Shown here piece after piece: positions 54,276 through 63,463 of a stretch of DNA of 64,000 bases; position 1 is the stretch's first letter; each line of letters opens with the position of its first letter. Below the pieces are notes generated by a model. That model did not search any database. It was not told the origin of the DNA and saw only the letters and a program-made list of their open reading frames with translations. The translations under genes and the position numbers were made by a program. The DNA is from Flavobacterium saccharophilum. GTDB taxonomy: Bacteria > Bacteroidota > Bacteroidia > Flavobacteriales > Flavobacteriaceae. Where the stretch lies: assembly GCF_900142735.1 (NCBI RefSeq), contig NZ_FRBY01000002.1, positions 682,001 through 746,000 on the forward strand, in the 5' to 3' direction.

Positions 54276-54284
54276 ACCACACAA

Positions 54285-54899
54285 ATGAGAATCAAATCAA
54301 TAGCTGTATCAGCTGTAGCGTTAATAGCAATTTCATGTTCTACAACAATTTCAACAGCAAATAAAGAATATAAAATTACCAAAGTTTCTAAATTCAAATC
54401 AGATTGGGACTTTAATTCAAAAGAATGGTTGCTGCAAAAAGATACCTTAATCGGAATTGGAGGTCCAATGCATTGGGGCGTTATAGAATCTAAAAAACAG
54501 CTCCCTAAAAATTATGAAATCGATTTTAAAGTAAACATGATTAAAGAATCTTTATTTGAGGTAATGTTAAACATCGATAAAGAAAAATACATCCGAGCGT
54601 ATCTGTATCAAATCGATCAAAACATCGTGATTGGACAAGGGGTTTACAGTAAAAACAGCGATGAATATGGTAAACGAGGCGGCCCAACTTTATTCAAAAA
54701 ACCAATGAAGTTAGAAAATAACAAATGGTACGCGGTCAAAATTAGAGTTGCTAATAATCAACTGTACTTTTCGGTCAATAATGAAACTTTCTTAGAATGT
54801 TCCATCGTAAAAAGCAAGCTGAGTCCACAAGGAAAATTAGGTTTCCTAACCAACGGCGAAGCGAAAATAATAGATTTAAAGATTAAAAGTCTCAAATAA
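54285..54899 (+). CDS. Lipoprotein with concanavalin-like fold, unknown
   Basis: 204 aa. Lipoprotein signal ending IAISC (Cys18). The mature part resembles a LamG/DUF1080-like jelly-roll (GIGGPMHWGVIES, YEIDFKVNMIKESLFEVMLNI, NKWYAVKIRVANNQLYFSVN, SPQGKLGFLTNGEAKIIDLKI). It may bind a sugar; no catalytic residues are evident. Starts 9 bp after the ABC gene and ends at a terminator. Confidence 0.75.
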   Translation: MRIKSIAVSAVALIAISCSTTISTANKEYKITKVSKFKSDWDFNSKEWLLQKDTLIGIGGPMHWGVIESKKQLPKNYEIDFKVNMIKESLFEVMLNIDKEKYIRAYLYQIDQNIVIGQGVYSKNSDEYGKRGGPTLFKKPMKLENNKWYAVKIRVANNQLYFSVNNETFLECSIVKSKLSPQGKLGFLTNGEAKIIDLKIKSLK

Positions 54900-54924
54900 A
54901 AAAAGCTCCAAAGGAGCTTTTTTT
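54898..54924 (+). terminator. Terminator of the hydrolase-to-lipoprotein run
   Basis: AAAAAAAGCTCC - AAA - GGAGCTTTTTTT, starting within the stop codon of the lipoprotein gene. Confidence 0.88.
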
Positions 54925-54971
54925 ATAACTATTGAGAAATTATCTAATTTTCTAATTGACAAATTATCTAA

Positions 54972-56015
54972 TTAATTTTCCTCGTCTTCAATACTATGCG
55001 TCTTTCCATAGTTACGCCATTTCTCAATACAATCCTGAAAATCCTGAGGCAGTTCCGTATCAAAACGCATCATTTCGCCTGTATTAGGATGTACAAAACC
55101 AAGTGTTTTCGCATGCAACGCCTGACGTGGCAATGCTTTGAAACAGTTCTCAATAAACTGTTTGTATTTAGTAAACGTAGTTCCTTTCAAAATCAAATGA
55201 CCTCCGTAACGTTCGTCATTAAACAACGGATGTCCAATATGTTTCATATGCGCACGAATCTGGTGTGTTCTTCCGGTCTCTAATCTACAAGAAATCAAAG
55301 TCACATAACCAAAACGCTCCAAAACCTTATAATGTGTAATCGCTGGCTTTCCAATTTCAGGATCAGCAAAAACAGCCATTTGCATGCGGTCTTTTAAATG
55401 TCTCGCAAGGTTTCCTTCAATCGTTCCTTCTTCTTCAGTAACATTTCCCCAAACAAGGGCAATATATTCGCGTTCAGAAGTTTTAGCTTCAAATTGTTTT
55501 GCCAAATGTGTCATGGCCGCTTCCGTTTTAGCCACAACTAAAAGTCCTGAAGTATCTTTATCAATTCGGTGTACCAATCCCGGGCGTTCACTGCTGTTCA
55601 TTGGCAAATTATCAAAATGATGTGCCAATGCATTTACCAAAGTTCCAGTGTAATTTCCGTGACCCGGATGTACCACCATTCCAGGTTCTTTGTTGATTAA
55701 TAACAAAGCATCATCTTCATAAACAATATTCAACGGAAGATCTTCCGGAAGAATATGGTTTTCAAATGGCGGATGCGATAACATAACCGTTACAACATCA
55801 AATGGTTTTACTTTATAATTTGATTTTACCGGAATATCATTTACAAAAATGTTTCCTTCAGTAGCGGCGTTCTGAATTTTATTTCTTGTCGCATTCTGAA
55901 TCAAATTCATTAAATATTTGTCAATACGCAAAAGCGCCTGACCTTTAGGGACTTCAAATCTGAAATGTTCGAATAATTCGTCTTCCAGATCTAAATTTTC
56001 AATATTATTGTTCAT
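54972..56015 (-). CDS. RluA family 23S rRNA pseudouridine synthase
   Basis: 347 aa. An N-terminal S4 RNA-binding domain (LRIDKYLMNLIQNATRNKIQ) and a catalytic domain with the nucleophilic Asp in GLVHRIDKDTSGLLVVAKT. Probably RluD-like (23S rRNA helix 69), but the exact site is not certain. Overlaps the PASTA gene upstream by 11 bp, indicating translational coupling. Confidence 0.93.
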   Translation of the reverse strand: MNNNIENLDLEDELFEHFRFEVPKGQALLRIDKYLMNLIQNATRNKIQNAATEGNIFVNDIPVKSNYKVKPFDVVTVMLSHPPFENHILPEDLPLNIVYEDDALLLINKEPGMVVHPGHGNYTGTLVNALAHHFDNLPMNSSERPGLVHRIDKDTSGLLVVAKTEAAMTHLAKQFEAKTSEREYIALVWGNVTEEEGTIEGNLARHLKDRMQMAVFADPEIGKPAITHYKVLERFGYVTLISCRLETGRTHQIRAHMKHIGHPLFNDERYGGHLILKGTTFTKYKQFIENCFKALPRQALHAKTLGFVHPNTGEMMRFDTELPQDFQDCIEKWRNYGKTHSIEDEEN

Positions 56016-56628
56016 CTTTTGGGGTTTCTGTCTCAGGCACTGCTAAACTGTCTGTTGCCTGACTATCATCTACATAAGTTGCTTTTCCGTCACCTAAAAC
56101 CAAGTCGATTTTAGAAGCTTTTAGCACACGGTCTCCTACTTTTAAGTTTCTTCCTTTATAACGCATCTCCAAAACCATATCTTTTCCAAGGTTCGGAATA
56201 TAAGTTATCGTTCCCGCTTCAAGCCCTAAAGCCTTCAAAGTCGGAACCGCTTCACGATACGTTTTCTCAATTAAATCAGGGATTTTAACTGATGAAAATC
56301 CTGAAGAATTAATTTTAATATATATTTTTCTTCCCACTTTTACTTTCGTTCCCGGCAACGGATCTTGCTCAACAACACTGTATTTTGGGAATTCACTTCT
56401 ATAATCAACACTATCCAAAAGCACGTAATCTAAGTCTAATTCGTCCAATTTTTCTTCGACTTGTTCTTCAGTCAATTTTGCTAAATTCGGAACCGCAATT
56501 TCATGTCCGTGATCGGTGGTAAAAGTCAACCAATGCATAAACAAATAACCTAAAACAGCAATAATAGCTAATGCTATTAAAATTTGCACGAAAAAAACCC
56601 GGCTTGTTAAATACTGACGTAAACTCAT
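56005..56628 (-). CDS. PASTA-domain membrane protein
   Basis: 207 aa from the ATG at 56628 (upstream in-frame start lies within the promoter). A short cytosolic end, one transmembrane helix (~10-31) and then two PASTA domains (~40-110 and ~113-180; VVEQDPLPGTKVKVGRKIYI). PASTA domains bind peptidoglycan or its precursors. It lies next to ddl on the opposite strand and overlaps the rluA-type gene. A TATCTTTG -7 box lies at 56649-56656 on the minus strand. Confidence 0.88.
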   Translation of the reverse strand: MSLRQYLTSRVFFVQILIALAIIAVLGYLFMHWLTFTTDHGHEIAVPNLAKLTEEQVEEKLDELDLDYVLLDSVDYRSEFPKYSVVEQDPLPGTKVKVGRKIYIKINSSGFSSVKIPDLIEKTYREAVPTLKALGLEAGTITYIPNLGKDMVLEMRYKGRNLKVGDRVLKASKIDLVLGDGKATYVDDSQATDSLAVPETETPKDEQ

Positions 56629-56726
56629 AAATTTATTTTTATTAGTGGCAAAGATAAAGCTATTTCGTTTCAAAAAAAATGATAATTTTGTTTTAGGCAA
56701 GAAAGCTTTTAATACTCGTTATTATT

Positions 56727-56838
56727 AGGAGCTGTTTCCTGCTGTCCGCTGTATCTTTTGCGCCGAACCCCGGCACAAAAGGATGCCGCTCCCATCAGGG
56801 CTAGGAGACTCAGTTTCAAAAGAAGATTCCAATTAAAC
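56727..56838 (+). repeat. Structured intergenic element, copy B
   Basis: Starts AGGAGCTGTTTCCTGCTGTCC and ends CCATCAGGGCTAGGAG plus the tail TTCAAAAGAAGATTCCAATT. Central hairpin CTTTTG-C-GCCG - AACCC - CGGC-A-CAAAAG. Located between the divergent PASTA and ddl genes. Confidence 0.8.
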
Positions 56839-56898
56839 GATTAAACAAATCAACAATAAACAACAATAAACAACAGTAAAACAAATAAACAGTAAAAC

Positions 56899-57870
56899 AT
56901 GAAAAATATTGCCATTATCATGGGCGGGTATTCAAGTGAATATAAAATTTCTCTTATCTCAGGAAACGTCGTTCATCAATATCTTGACAAAACAAAATAC
57001 AACGGATTCCGCATTCATATTTTTAAAGAAAAATGGGTTTATGTAGACGAAAACAACGCCGAATTTGCCATTGATAAAAATGATTTTTCTGTAACTGTAA
57101 ACGATCAAAAAATCACTTTTGACTGTGTTTTCAACGCCATTCACGGAACTCCGGGCGAAGACGGATTAATGCAGGCTTATTTTGAGTTATTAGGAATTCC
57201 ACAATCTTCTTGCGATTATTATCAATCAGCATTAACTTTCAATAAACGTGATTTATTATCGGTTTTAAAACCATACGGAATCAAAACCGCTATTTCTTAT
57301 TACCTAAACAAAGGTGACGTAATCAATACAGCGGAAATCGTTAAAAAAGTAGGTTTACCATGTTTCGTAAAACCAAATAAAGCAGGTTCAAGTTTCGGGA
57401 TTTCAAAAGTAAAATCAGAAGCTGAATTACCAATTGCTATTGAAGTTGCTTATAAAGAAGATAACGAAATCATTATCGAAAGTTTCCTTGACGGAACTGA
57501 AGTTTCTGTCGGCGTAATCAATTACAAAGGCGAAATTAAAGTGTTACCGATTACCGAAATTGTTTCTGACAATGATTTCTTCGATTATGAAGCAAAATAC
57601 GAAGGGAAATCACAGGAAATCACACCTGCAAGAATTTCTGACGAACTAACACAAAAGGTTAGCGAAACTGCTAAACGTGCTTACGAAGTCTTAAAAATGA
57701 AAGGTTTCTCAAGAAGCGAATTCATCATCGTAGACAACGAGCCCTACATGCTTGAAATGAACACCATTCCAGGTCTAACAACCGAAAGTTTGATTCCACA
57801 ACAAGCCAAAGCAGCCGGAATTTCTCTTGAAGATTTATTCACAAATGCAATCGAGCTAGCGCTCGCATAA
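56899..57870 (+). CDS. ddl: D-alanine--D-alanine ligase
   Basis: Makes D-Ala-D-Ala for peptidoglycan using ATP. 323 aa ATP-grasp enzyme: IAIIMGGYSSEYKISLISG, HGTPGEDGLMQAYFELLGIP, CFVKPNKAGSSFGISKV, and the metal-binding FIIVDNEPYMLEMNTIPGLT. Faces the PASTA/RluA pair, as commonly seen in Flavobacterium. Confidence 0.97.
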   Translation: MKNIAIIMGGYSSEYKISLISGNVVHQYLDKTKYNGFRIHIFKEKWVYVDENNAEFAIDKNDFSVTVNDQKITFDCVFNAIHGTPGEDGLMQAYFELLGIPQSSCDYYQSALTFNKRDLLSVLKPYGIKTAISYYLNKGDVINTAEIVKKVGLPCFVKPNKAGSSFGISKVKSEAELPIAIEVAYKEDNEIIIESFLDGTEVSVGVINYKGEIKVLPITEIVSDNDFFDYEAKYEGKSQEITPARISDELTQKVSETAKRAYEVLKMKGFSRSEFIIVDNEPYMLEMNTIPGLTTESLIPQQAKAAGISLEDLFTNAIELALA

Positions 57871-57884
57871 GTTACTAAGATACT

Positions 57885-57920
57885 AAGGTTCTGAGATGCA
57901 AAGATTTCAGAACCTTTTTT
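57885..57920 (+). terminator. Terminator after ddl, formed from an 8-nt repeat
   Basis: AAGGTTCTGA (57885-57894) pairs with TCAGAACCTT (57907-57916), followed by T residues. The left arm is part of an AAGATACT-AAGGTTCT repeat run, so the word repeat is used as a terminator here. Confidence 0.8.
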
Positions 57921-58000
57921 ACATAAAACCAATTTATCTGGTTTCCAAAAAAAACTTTGAACCTTTGTCACTCTGAACCTTTGAACCTCAAAAGAAAAAA

Positions 58001-58693
58001 ATGAAAGAAATCTTCGAATGGAATAGATTATTTTACAATGATTTACCGGCAAATTTCGCCTTAGAAGTTGTATTTCGTTCTACTGTCATGTTTATCATTT
58101 TATTGCTGACTTTAAAATTAGCAGGAAAACGAGGTGTAAAACAATTATCCATTTTTGAAACTGTAATTATCATTGCATTAGGCTCTGCAGCAGGAGATCC
58201 AATGTTTTACGAAGATGTTGGCATTATTCCGGCAGCAATCGTTTTTATGGTAATTATCATTTTATATCGTTCTGTCACCTGGCTGACAGGTAAAAGCAAA
58301 AAATTTGAAGAATTTATTGAAGGTAAAACCGAATGTCTTATTCAGGATGGCAAATTTTCTATAGCCAGCTTTAAAAAAGAAAGTCTGGCACAAGATGAAT
58401 TTTTCTCTGAATTACGCATAAAATCTATCGAGCATTTAGGACAGATTAAACATGCTTTTATAGAAACCAGCGGAGAAATAAGCGTATTTTTCTATGAAGA
58501 TAAAGAGGTGAAATATGGTTTACCTATTCTACCGGGCTTATTTAACGACAAAAGTAAAAACATATTAAATGAAGGCGTGCACGCCTGCACTTTTTGCGGC
58601 CATACCGAAGAACAAAAAAAGGGAACAGCTAAATGTAAAGTTTGCCATAAAGACGAATGGGTTCCGGCTATTAAAACACTTAGAATAACATAA
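58001..58693 (+). CDS. DUF421 (YetF-like) membrane protein with zinc-ribbon tail
   Basis: 230 aa. Three transmembrane helices in the first ~95 residues, the DUF421 segment KLAGKRGVKQLSIFETVIIIALGSAAGDPMFYEDV, a cytosolic domain (~105-185), and a C-terminal rubredoxin/zinc-ribbon-like CTFCGHT ... CKVCHKDEW. The tail is not part of the standard YetF layout. Family function is unclear. Confidence 0.87.
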   Translation: MKEIFEWNRLFYNDLPANFALEVVFRSTVMFIILLLTLKLAGKRGVKQLSIFETVIIIALGSAAGDPMFYEDVGIIPAAIVFMVIIILYRSVTWLTGKSKKFEEFIEGKTECLIQDGKFSIASFKKESLAQDEFFSELRIKSIEHLGQIKHAFIETSGEISVFFYEDKEVKYGLPILPGLFNDKSKNILNEGVHACTFCGHTEEQKKGTAKCKVCHKDEWVPAIKTLRIT

Positions 58694-58792
58694 AGCAAAT
58701 TCCAATAATAAAAAATTCCAAATTCCAATAACAAAATAAAAAAGCCTTTGCGCCTTTGTGCCTTTGCAGCTTTGAACCTAAAAAGAAAAAAA

Positions 58793-59251
58793 ATGCGAAA
58801 AGCCATATTTCCAGGATCATTTGACCCTATTACACTTGGTCACGAAGATATTATCAAAAGAGGAATTTCTCTTTTTGACGAAATCGTAATTGCCATTGGT
58901 GTCAATGCCGAAAAAAAATATATGTTTTCACTCGAAGAAAGAAAGCAGTTTATTGAAGAAACTTTCAAAGATGAACCAAAAATTTCGGTCATCACTTATG
59001 AAGGATTAACCATAGATTTAGCGCATAAGGAAAAAGCGCATTTCATTTTAAGAGGTTTGCGTAATCCCGCCGATTTCGAATTCGAAAAAGCGATCGCCCA
59101 TACTAACAGACGTCTTTCTAAAATTGAAACGGTATTTTTATTAACTGCTGCAAGAACATCTTATATCAGTTCGAGTATTGTTCGTGATGTATTGCGAAAT
59201 GGCGGTGAGTATGAAATGCTGGTTCCGGATGCGGTTAGGGTTAAAAAGTAA
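58793..59251 (+). CDS. coaD: Phosphopantetheine adenylyltransferase
   Basis: Fourth step of coenzyme A synthesis. 152 aa from the ATG at 58793; an upstream TTG adds 15 residues that lie in a repeat stretch. Nucleotidyltransferase motif FPGSFDPITLGHEDII and the C-terminal TSYISSSIVRDVL are typical. One base separates its stop from the following hydrolase ATG. Confidence 0.97.
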   Translation: MRKAIFPGSFDPITLGHEDIIKRGISLFDEIVIAIGVNAEKKYMFSLEERKQFIEETFKDEPKISVITYEGLTIDLAHKEKAHFILRGLRNPADFEFEKAIAHTNRRLSKIETVFLLTAARTSYISSSIVRDVLRNGGEYEMLVPDAVRVKK

Positions 59252-59252
59252 A

Positions 59253-60116
59253 ATGGCAGATAACAAAATTTGTTTAATTTCTAAGATTATACTTTTAAGT
59301 TTGATCTTACTCCCAGTAAAAAGATTAATGGCTCAGAAGAGTTATGACTTTGGGAAAGAAATCCAAAATGCCGACCAATATAATTTCGAAGAAATAAACT
59401 TTATTGATTCAGAAGATAATACTAAATTAAGTGGAACTTTAATATTCCCCAAAACGGAATATTCAAAAATTGTCGTTATTGTACCCGGCAGTGGAAACGA
59501 TACCCGCAATTCGCATTATATTTTAGCCGAAGAATTATTAAAAAATGGAATAGCAGTTTATCGCTTTGATGACAGAGGCGTTGGGAAATCAGGCGGAAAA
59601 GCTAATTTTAGTGTTGATCAAATTATAAAAGACCTTTATTATGCTTTAGATAATATTCAAAAAAATGATAGTTTACATAAAAAGCAAATAGGTGTGGCAG
59701 GACATAGTCTAGGTGGAATTGCAACGATTGATGCTTATCACGAAGGACTAAAAATAGATTTTTTAATATTGATGGCCACACCAATAGAAAAATTCCATAA
59801 ATTTAATCAACCCCAATATAGTTCAAAAACTAATCCCGAAGTTAAGGTAAGTACCAAAACACTTTTTCAAAATTTACAGATCCCAATGCTTTTTATTGCA
59901 GGTACAAATGATAGTTTTTTCCACTGCGAAAAAACAGCAGCACTAGTAAATGCTTTAAACAATAAAAACATCGAAGTCAAAACTCTAAGCGGATTAAATC
60001 ACTTTCTGAAAGCTGATACTGATACCTGGAAAAAAACGAAAGAATTTGATACATTATATCAAATAAATAATAAGGCTTTAAATGATATAGTGAACTGGAT
60101 AACAAACCTTAAATAG
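59253..60116 (+). CDS. Secreted alpha/beta hydrolase
   Basis: 287 aa from the ATG at 59253, one base after coaD. The signal-like hydrophobic segment (CLISKIILLSLILLPVKRLMAQ) indicates export or a membrane anchor. Ser nucleophile in AGHSLGGIATI, Asp in AGTNDSFFH and His in SGLNHFLKAD; the N-terminal strand is VVIVPGSGNDTRNS. Esterase or peptidase of the YqiA/acyl-transfer type; substrate unknown. Confidence 0.85.
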   Translation: MADNKICLISKIILLSLILLPVKRLMAQKSYDFGKEIQNADQYNFEEINFIDSEDNTKLSGTLIFPKTEYSKIVVIVPGSGNDTRNSHYILAEELLKNGIAVYRFDDRGVGKSGGKANFSVDQIIKDLYYALDNIQKNDSLHKKQIGVAGHSLGGIATIDAYHEGLKIDFLILMATPIEKFHKFNQPQYSSKTNPEVKVSTKTLFQNLQIPMLFIAGTNDSFFHCEKTAALVNALNNKNIEVKTLSGLNHFLKADTDTWKKTKEFDTLYQINNKALNDIVNWITNLK

Positions 60117-60204
60117 ACCGTAATTTTATTATAATCTAAAAAACATAAACTTGCAAGCGAAAGCAATTATAAGTAATTTCGCATCTTTAAAACAAACAGA
60201 AATA

Positions 60205-60783
60205 ATGAGCATCGAAAGAGAATTGAACAAACGAAGTGGATCTAAATGTGAACTTTGTGGCGCCGAAGAAAATCTAAAAATATATCAGGTATTGCCAACC
60301 AAAAAAGGCGGACTTGACGAAAGTATATTAGCTTGTAGTACTTGTATTGACCAAATTGAAAACCCAGACAATGTCGATTTAAATCACTGGAGATGTTTAA
60401 ACGACAGTATGTGGAATGAGAATGTTGCCGTGCAAGTTGTAGCCTGGAGAATGTTAAGCCGTATGCGCGCTGCAGAATGGCCACAGGAATTGTTAGACAT
60501 GATGTATTTAGACGAAGATACTTTAGCCTGGGCACAAGCGACCGGAGAAGGCGAAGACGATGAAAATAAACTGGTTCACCGTGACAGTAATGGCGTTATT
60601 TTAGAACATGGAGATTCTGTAGTTTTAATCAAAGATCTAAAAGTAAAAGGTTCTAGCATGGTTGCCAAACAAGGAACTGCAGTTAGAAACATCCGTTTAG
60701 ACCACGAAAATGCTGAATATATCGAAGGAAAAGTAGATGGACAGCAAATTGTGATTATCACACAGTACGTGAAGAAAATATAA
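60205..60783 (+). CDS. PhnA/YjdM domain protein
   Basis: 192 aa from the ATG at 60205 (the -7-like TAATTTCG precedes it). An N-terminal zinc ribbon CELCGAEENL ... CSTCIDQIE, a middle helical insert (~60-120), and the PhnA C-terminal domain (VHRDSNGVILEHGDSVVLIKDL ... EGKVDGQQIVIITQYVKKI). Despite the historical name, this family is not a phosphonate enzyme; its role is unclear. Confidence 0.9.
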   Translation: MSIERELNKRSGSKCELCGAEENLKIYQVLPTKKGGLDESILACSTCIDQIENPDNVDLNHWRCLNDSMWNENVAVQVVAWRMLSRMRAAEWPQELLDMMYLDEDTLAWAQATGEGEDDENKLVHRDSNGVILEHGDSVVLIKDLKVKGSSMVAKQGTAVRNIRLDHENAEYIEGKVDGQQIVIITQYVKKI

Positions 60784-60790
60784 TCTTTTG

Positions 60791-60830
60791 AAGATACTAA
60801 GGTTCTGAGATGCTAAGATTCTAAGTTTTT
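60791..60830. repeat. 8-nt tandem repeat after the PhnA gene
   Basis: AAGATACT, AAGGTTCT, GAGATGCT, AAGATTCT, AAGTT: same family as at 3072, followed by CTGAAAC heptads at 60837-60866. Confidence 0.7.
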
Positions 60831-60901
60831 TTTTAAACTTGACACTAAAAAAACCTGAAACTTGACCCGAGGCTTTAGCGGAATTGGCGAAGCAAACAAA
60901 C

Positions 60902-60938
60902 AAAAAAGGCTATTCAAATTTGAATAGCCTTTTTTTTA
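60902..60938. terminator. Bidirectional terminator
   Basis: AAAAAAGGCTATTCAAA - TTTGAATAGCCTTTTTTTT: a perfect inverted repeat flanked by A and T runs between convergent genes. Confidence 0.9.
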
Positions 60939-61008
60939 TAGTTTTAAAATTTCATGACAAAGGTTTAACTTGAAACAAATAAAACCTGAAACCTGAAACT
61001 AAAAAAAA

Positions 61009-61458
61009 TTATTTTTGGAATAATTTATTGATTTGATCTTTCACGAATGGCTCAGAAATACTGCTTGTTGCTGAAGAAGCTTCTTTGCTTGAAACCATAA
61101 ACTGAACTGTAGCTTTCTCAGGAATAACACTTCCTGTATAATGCAACCAGATATAATTGTTTGGCAATTCTAATTTGATATCATATAATGGGCTTGCACC
61201 AAAACCATTCATGATAATACTGTAAAGACTTGCGTAATCGTTATTAACGTTTTTAAACGTAAATTTTCTCAAAGACGAACCTTCTTCATCATCGTTTTGA
61301 ATACTTGTGTAGTATACTGTGTATTCATCTCCGATTTTCTGAATGTAGTTGTTATTTACTTTTCCTAACTTCTCAACCGGAACAGTTTCCAAAACTTTAA
61401 TTTGTGCGAAAGAGACAGCACTTAACAATAAAACGGCAATCGTAATAATTCTTTTCAT
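61009..61458 (-). CDS. Secreted protein of unknown function
   Basis: 149 aa. Signal peptide MKRIITIAVLLLSAVSFAQ. The rest is mixed beta/alpha (FTFKNVNNDYASLYSIIMNGF, IKLELPNNYIWLHYTGS, EKATVQFMVSSKEASSATS) without a motif I can name. Convergent with PhnA across a terminator. Confidence 0.72.
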   Translation of the reverse strand: MKRIITIAVLLLSAVSFAQIKVLETVPVEKLGKVNNNYIQKIGDEYTVYYTSIQNDDEEGSSLRKFTFKNVNNDYASLYSIIMNGFGASPLYDIKLELPNNYIWLHYTGSVIPEKATVQFMVSSKEASSATSSISEPFVKDQINKLFQK

Positions 61459-61804
61459 AATTAATTTGGGGTTTATTATTTACTAGTACAATAAACGCAG
61501 AAATTATGATAAAATAAAGCGTTACCGGTTAATTTATTAACAAAAGATTAAGATTGTTGTTTAAAATTGATCTAGCCTTAGCAAAACAACAAATTAAAAT
61601 ATTAACAATCAATAAATTAACCATCATTCAAGATACTAAAAAACTACGAAAAACAAGTTAAAATCACGCTTTTACAGACCTCAAAAAGGTTTAAAAAAGA
61701 AAAAAAATTACTACAAAAACAATTAAAAATGGAGGCTAAGGTTTTTAAAATTATAACGAATTAACTTCAAAAAAATCTCAAACCTGAAACTTGAAACAAA
61801 AAAA
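61459..61804. other. Intergenic region, repeats only
   Basis: 346 bases upstream of the secreted-protein gene and downstream of the helicase gene (both on the minus strand). AT-rich; holds a CTTGAAACC heptad motif adjacent to the helicase stop. I see no gene and no clear promoter. Confidence 0.45.
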
Positions 61805-63154
61805 CTATCTTTCTTCTTCTTTCTTCACTACTTTTCTCGCAACTTCAATTTTGAATTTCTTGCCTTTCATTTTTTCATCCTTCACGTTTTTCAGCAAGTC
61901 TTTTACTTTATTGTATCGTACTGCTGCAAACGAAATGAAATCTTTTACTTCAATTAAACCCAAATCCCCTTTTTCGAGTTTTCCTTTTTGAGAAAAGAAA
62001 CCAACAATATCAATCTTATTTAGTTTTGTTTTCTTTCCACCACTAATGTAGATCGTTTGATATTCCGGAGGTTTTGGTAATGTTGTAGTATTCTCGACTT
62101 TTAGTACTTCCATACCATAGTCGATATAATCCAGTTTTTTTTCACTTTCGTGAATGATGATATACGCCGTCCCTGAAGCCTGCATACGTGCCGTACGACC
62201 GTTACGATGCGTAAATTCGTCTTCTTTTAAAGGCAAATGATAATGAATTACATGTTTCATTTCAGGAATATCTAATCCACGTGCCGCTAAATCGGTTGTG
62301 ATTAAATAACTCATACTTCCGTTTCTAAACTGAATCAAAGCGCGCTCACGCTCATCCTGATCCATACCGCCGTGATAATAGGTCGCGTAGATTCCTTTTT
62401 CGTTCAAAGTATCACTGATACGTTCTGCCGCATCACGGTGATTACAAAATATAATAGCCGATTGTGATTTTAACGAACAAATCAAGTTAAATAAACTTTC
62501 TAATTTATCTTTTGCTGGTGAAACCACCATTTTCATGGATAGGTTTGCCTTTTCTTCTTCTTCCGGAATAAAATCTAAAACGGTTGGATTAACCACTCTT
62601 GTATATCTTGGAATCTCAATATCTGATGTAGCCGAAACCAAAACACGTTTATTCAGTTTCGTTAATTTTCCAATGATGTATGACATTTGCTCGTGGAAAC
62701 CCAATTGCAATGATTTGTCAAATTCATCTAAAATTAAAGTCTGAATTTTATCTGTACGGAAAGTATCTCTGTCGATATGATCAGCAATTCTACCCGGAGT
62801 TCCAATTAAAACCGCAGGAGGATTGCTTAAATTCTTGATTTCAGTATCGATTGAATGTCCACCGTAACAGATATTCACTTTATATTGTGTTCCCATTTTC
62901 TTCCAAACCTGCTCAATTTGCAAACCTAATTCACGCGAAGGCACTAAAATTAAACATTGCACTGAAAGAATTTCAGGCTGTAATAATTCTAAAACCGGAA
63001 GTAAAAAAGCTAATGTTTTTCCTGATCCTGTTGGAGAAAGCAGTAAAACATTGTTATCGTTTAAAATTGCGTCTTGAGCAACTTCTTGCATTTCGTTCAG
63101 GCTTTCAATTCCTAAATTCGAAAGTATGTTGTTGGAATGGTGTTTTTTATTCAT
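61805..63154 (-). CDS. DEAD-box RNA helicase, DbpA-like
   Basis: 449 aa. Q-motif region, Walker A LLSPTGSGKTLAF, motif II DEFD (in LILDEFDKSLQLGF, replacing DEAD), SAT in VSATSDIE, and HRNGRTAR (motif VI). The C-terminal ~75 residues (GGKKTKLNKIDIVGFFSQKG, DFISFAAVRYNKV) match the DbpA RNA-binding domain that targets 23S rRNA hairpin 92. Likely in large-subunit assembly. TACTTTTG lies 7 nt before the ATG on this strand, so the mRNA may be nearly leaderless. Confidence 0.9.
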   Translation of the reverse strand: MNKKHHSNNILSNLGIESLNEMQEVAQDAILNDNNVLLLSPTGSGKTLAFLLPVLELLQPEILSVQCLILVPSRELGLQIEQVWKKMGTQYKVNICYGGHSIDTEIKNLSNPPAVLIGTPGRIADHIDRDTFRTDKIQTLILDEFDKSLQLGFHEQMSYIIGKLTKLNKRVLVSATSDIEIPRYTRVVNPTVLDFIPEEEEKANLSMKMVVSPAKDKLESLFNLICSLKSQSAIIFCNHRDAAERISDTLNEKGIYATYYHGGMDQDERERALIQFRNGSMSYLITTDLAARGLDIPEMKHVIHYHLPLKEDEFTHRNGRTARMQASGTAYIIIHESEKKLDYIDYGMEVLKVENTTTLPKPPEYQTIYISGGKKTKLNKIDIVGFFSQKGKLEKGDLGLIEVKDFISFAAVRYNKVKDLLKNVKDEKMKGKKFKIEVARKVVKKEEER

Positions 63155-63463
63155 TTTGCAAAAGTAGGTAAAAAAAGTTGTTTCAGGTTTTTCTTGTTTC
63201 AGGTTTCAGGTTTTCTAAACTTTGTCTATAATTTTTACCGCAAAGTTTACAAAGGTTTTTTTAATAGATTGTGTTTAGAATGTGTTGACAAACACAAAGT
63301 TCGCAAAGCTTTGTGAACTTTGCGTATCCCGATAGCTATCGGGATTGCGTGCTTTGCGGTAAATGTCAAAGTTGCTCTATTCTCATTTCAACTTGAAACT
63401 TGAAACAAGAAAAACTTGAAACTAATTTTTTCTATATTTGACTTCTATTAAAAACCCAAATTC
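63155..63463. other. Intergenic region packed with repeats
   Basis: 309 bases holding, in order, TTTCAGG heptads (63179-63212), a GCAAAG-word inverted repeat (63237-63364) with an embedded TCCCGATA palindrome, CTTGAAAC heptads (63390-63424), and TATATTTG at 63433-63440, a -7 box for the next gene. No coding sequence. Confidence 0.7.
63237..63364. repeat. GCAAAG-word inverted repeat with nested palindrome
   Basis: Outer arms ACCGCAAAG and CTTTGCGGT. The inner CAAAGTTCGCAAAG/CTTTGTGAACTTTG palindrome (63295-63322) has one wobble, and TCCCGATAGCTATCGGGA (63327-63344) is nested on the right. Related to the element at 3121-3242. Confidence 0.72.
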
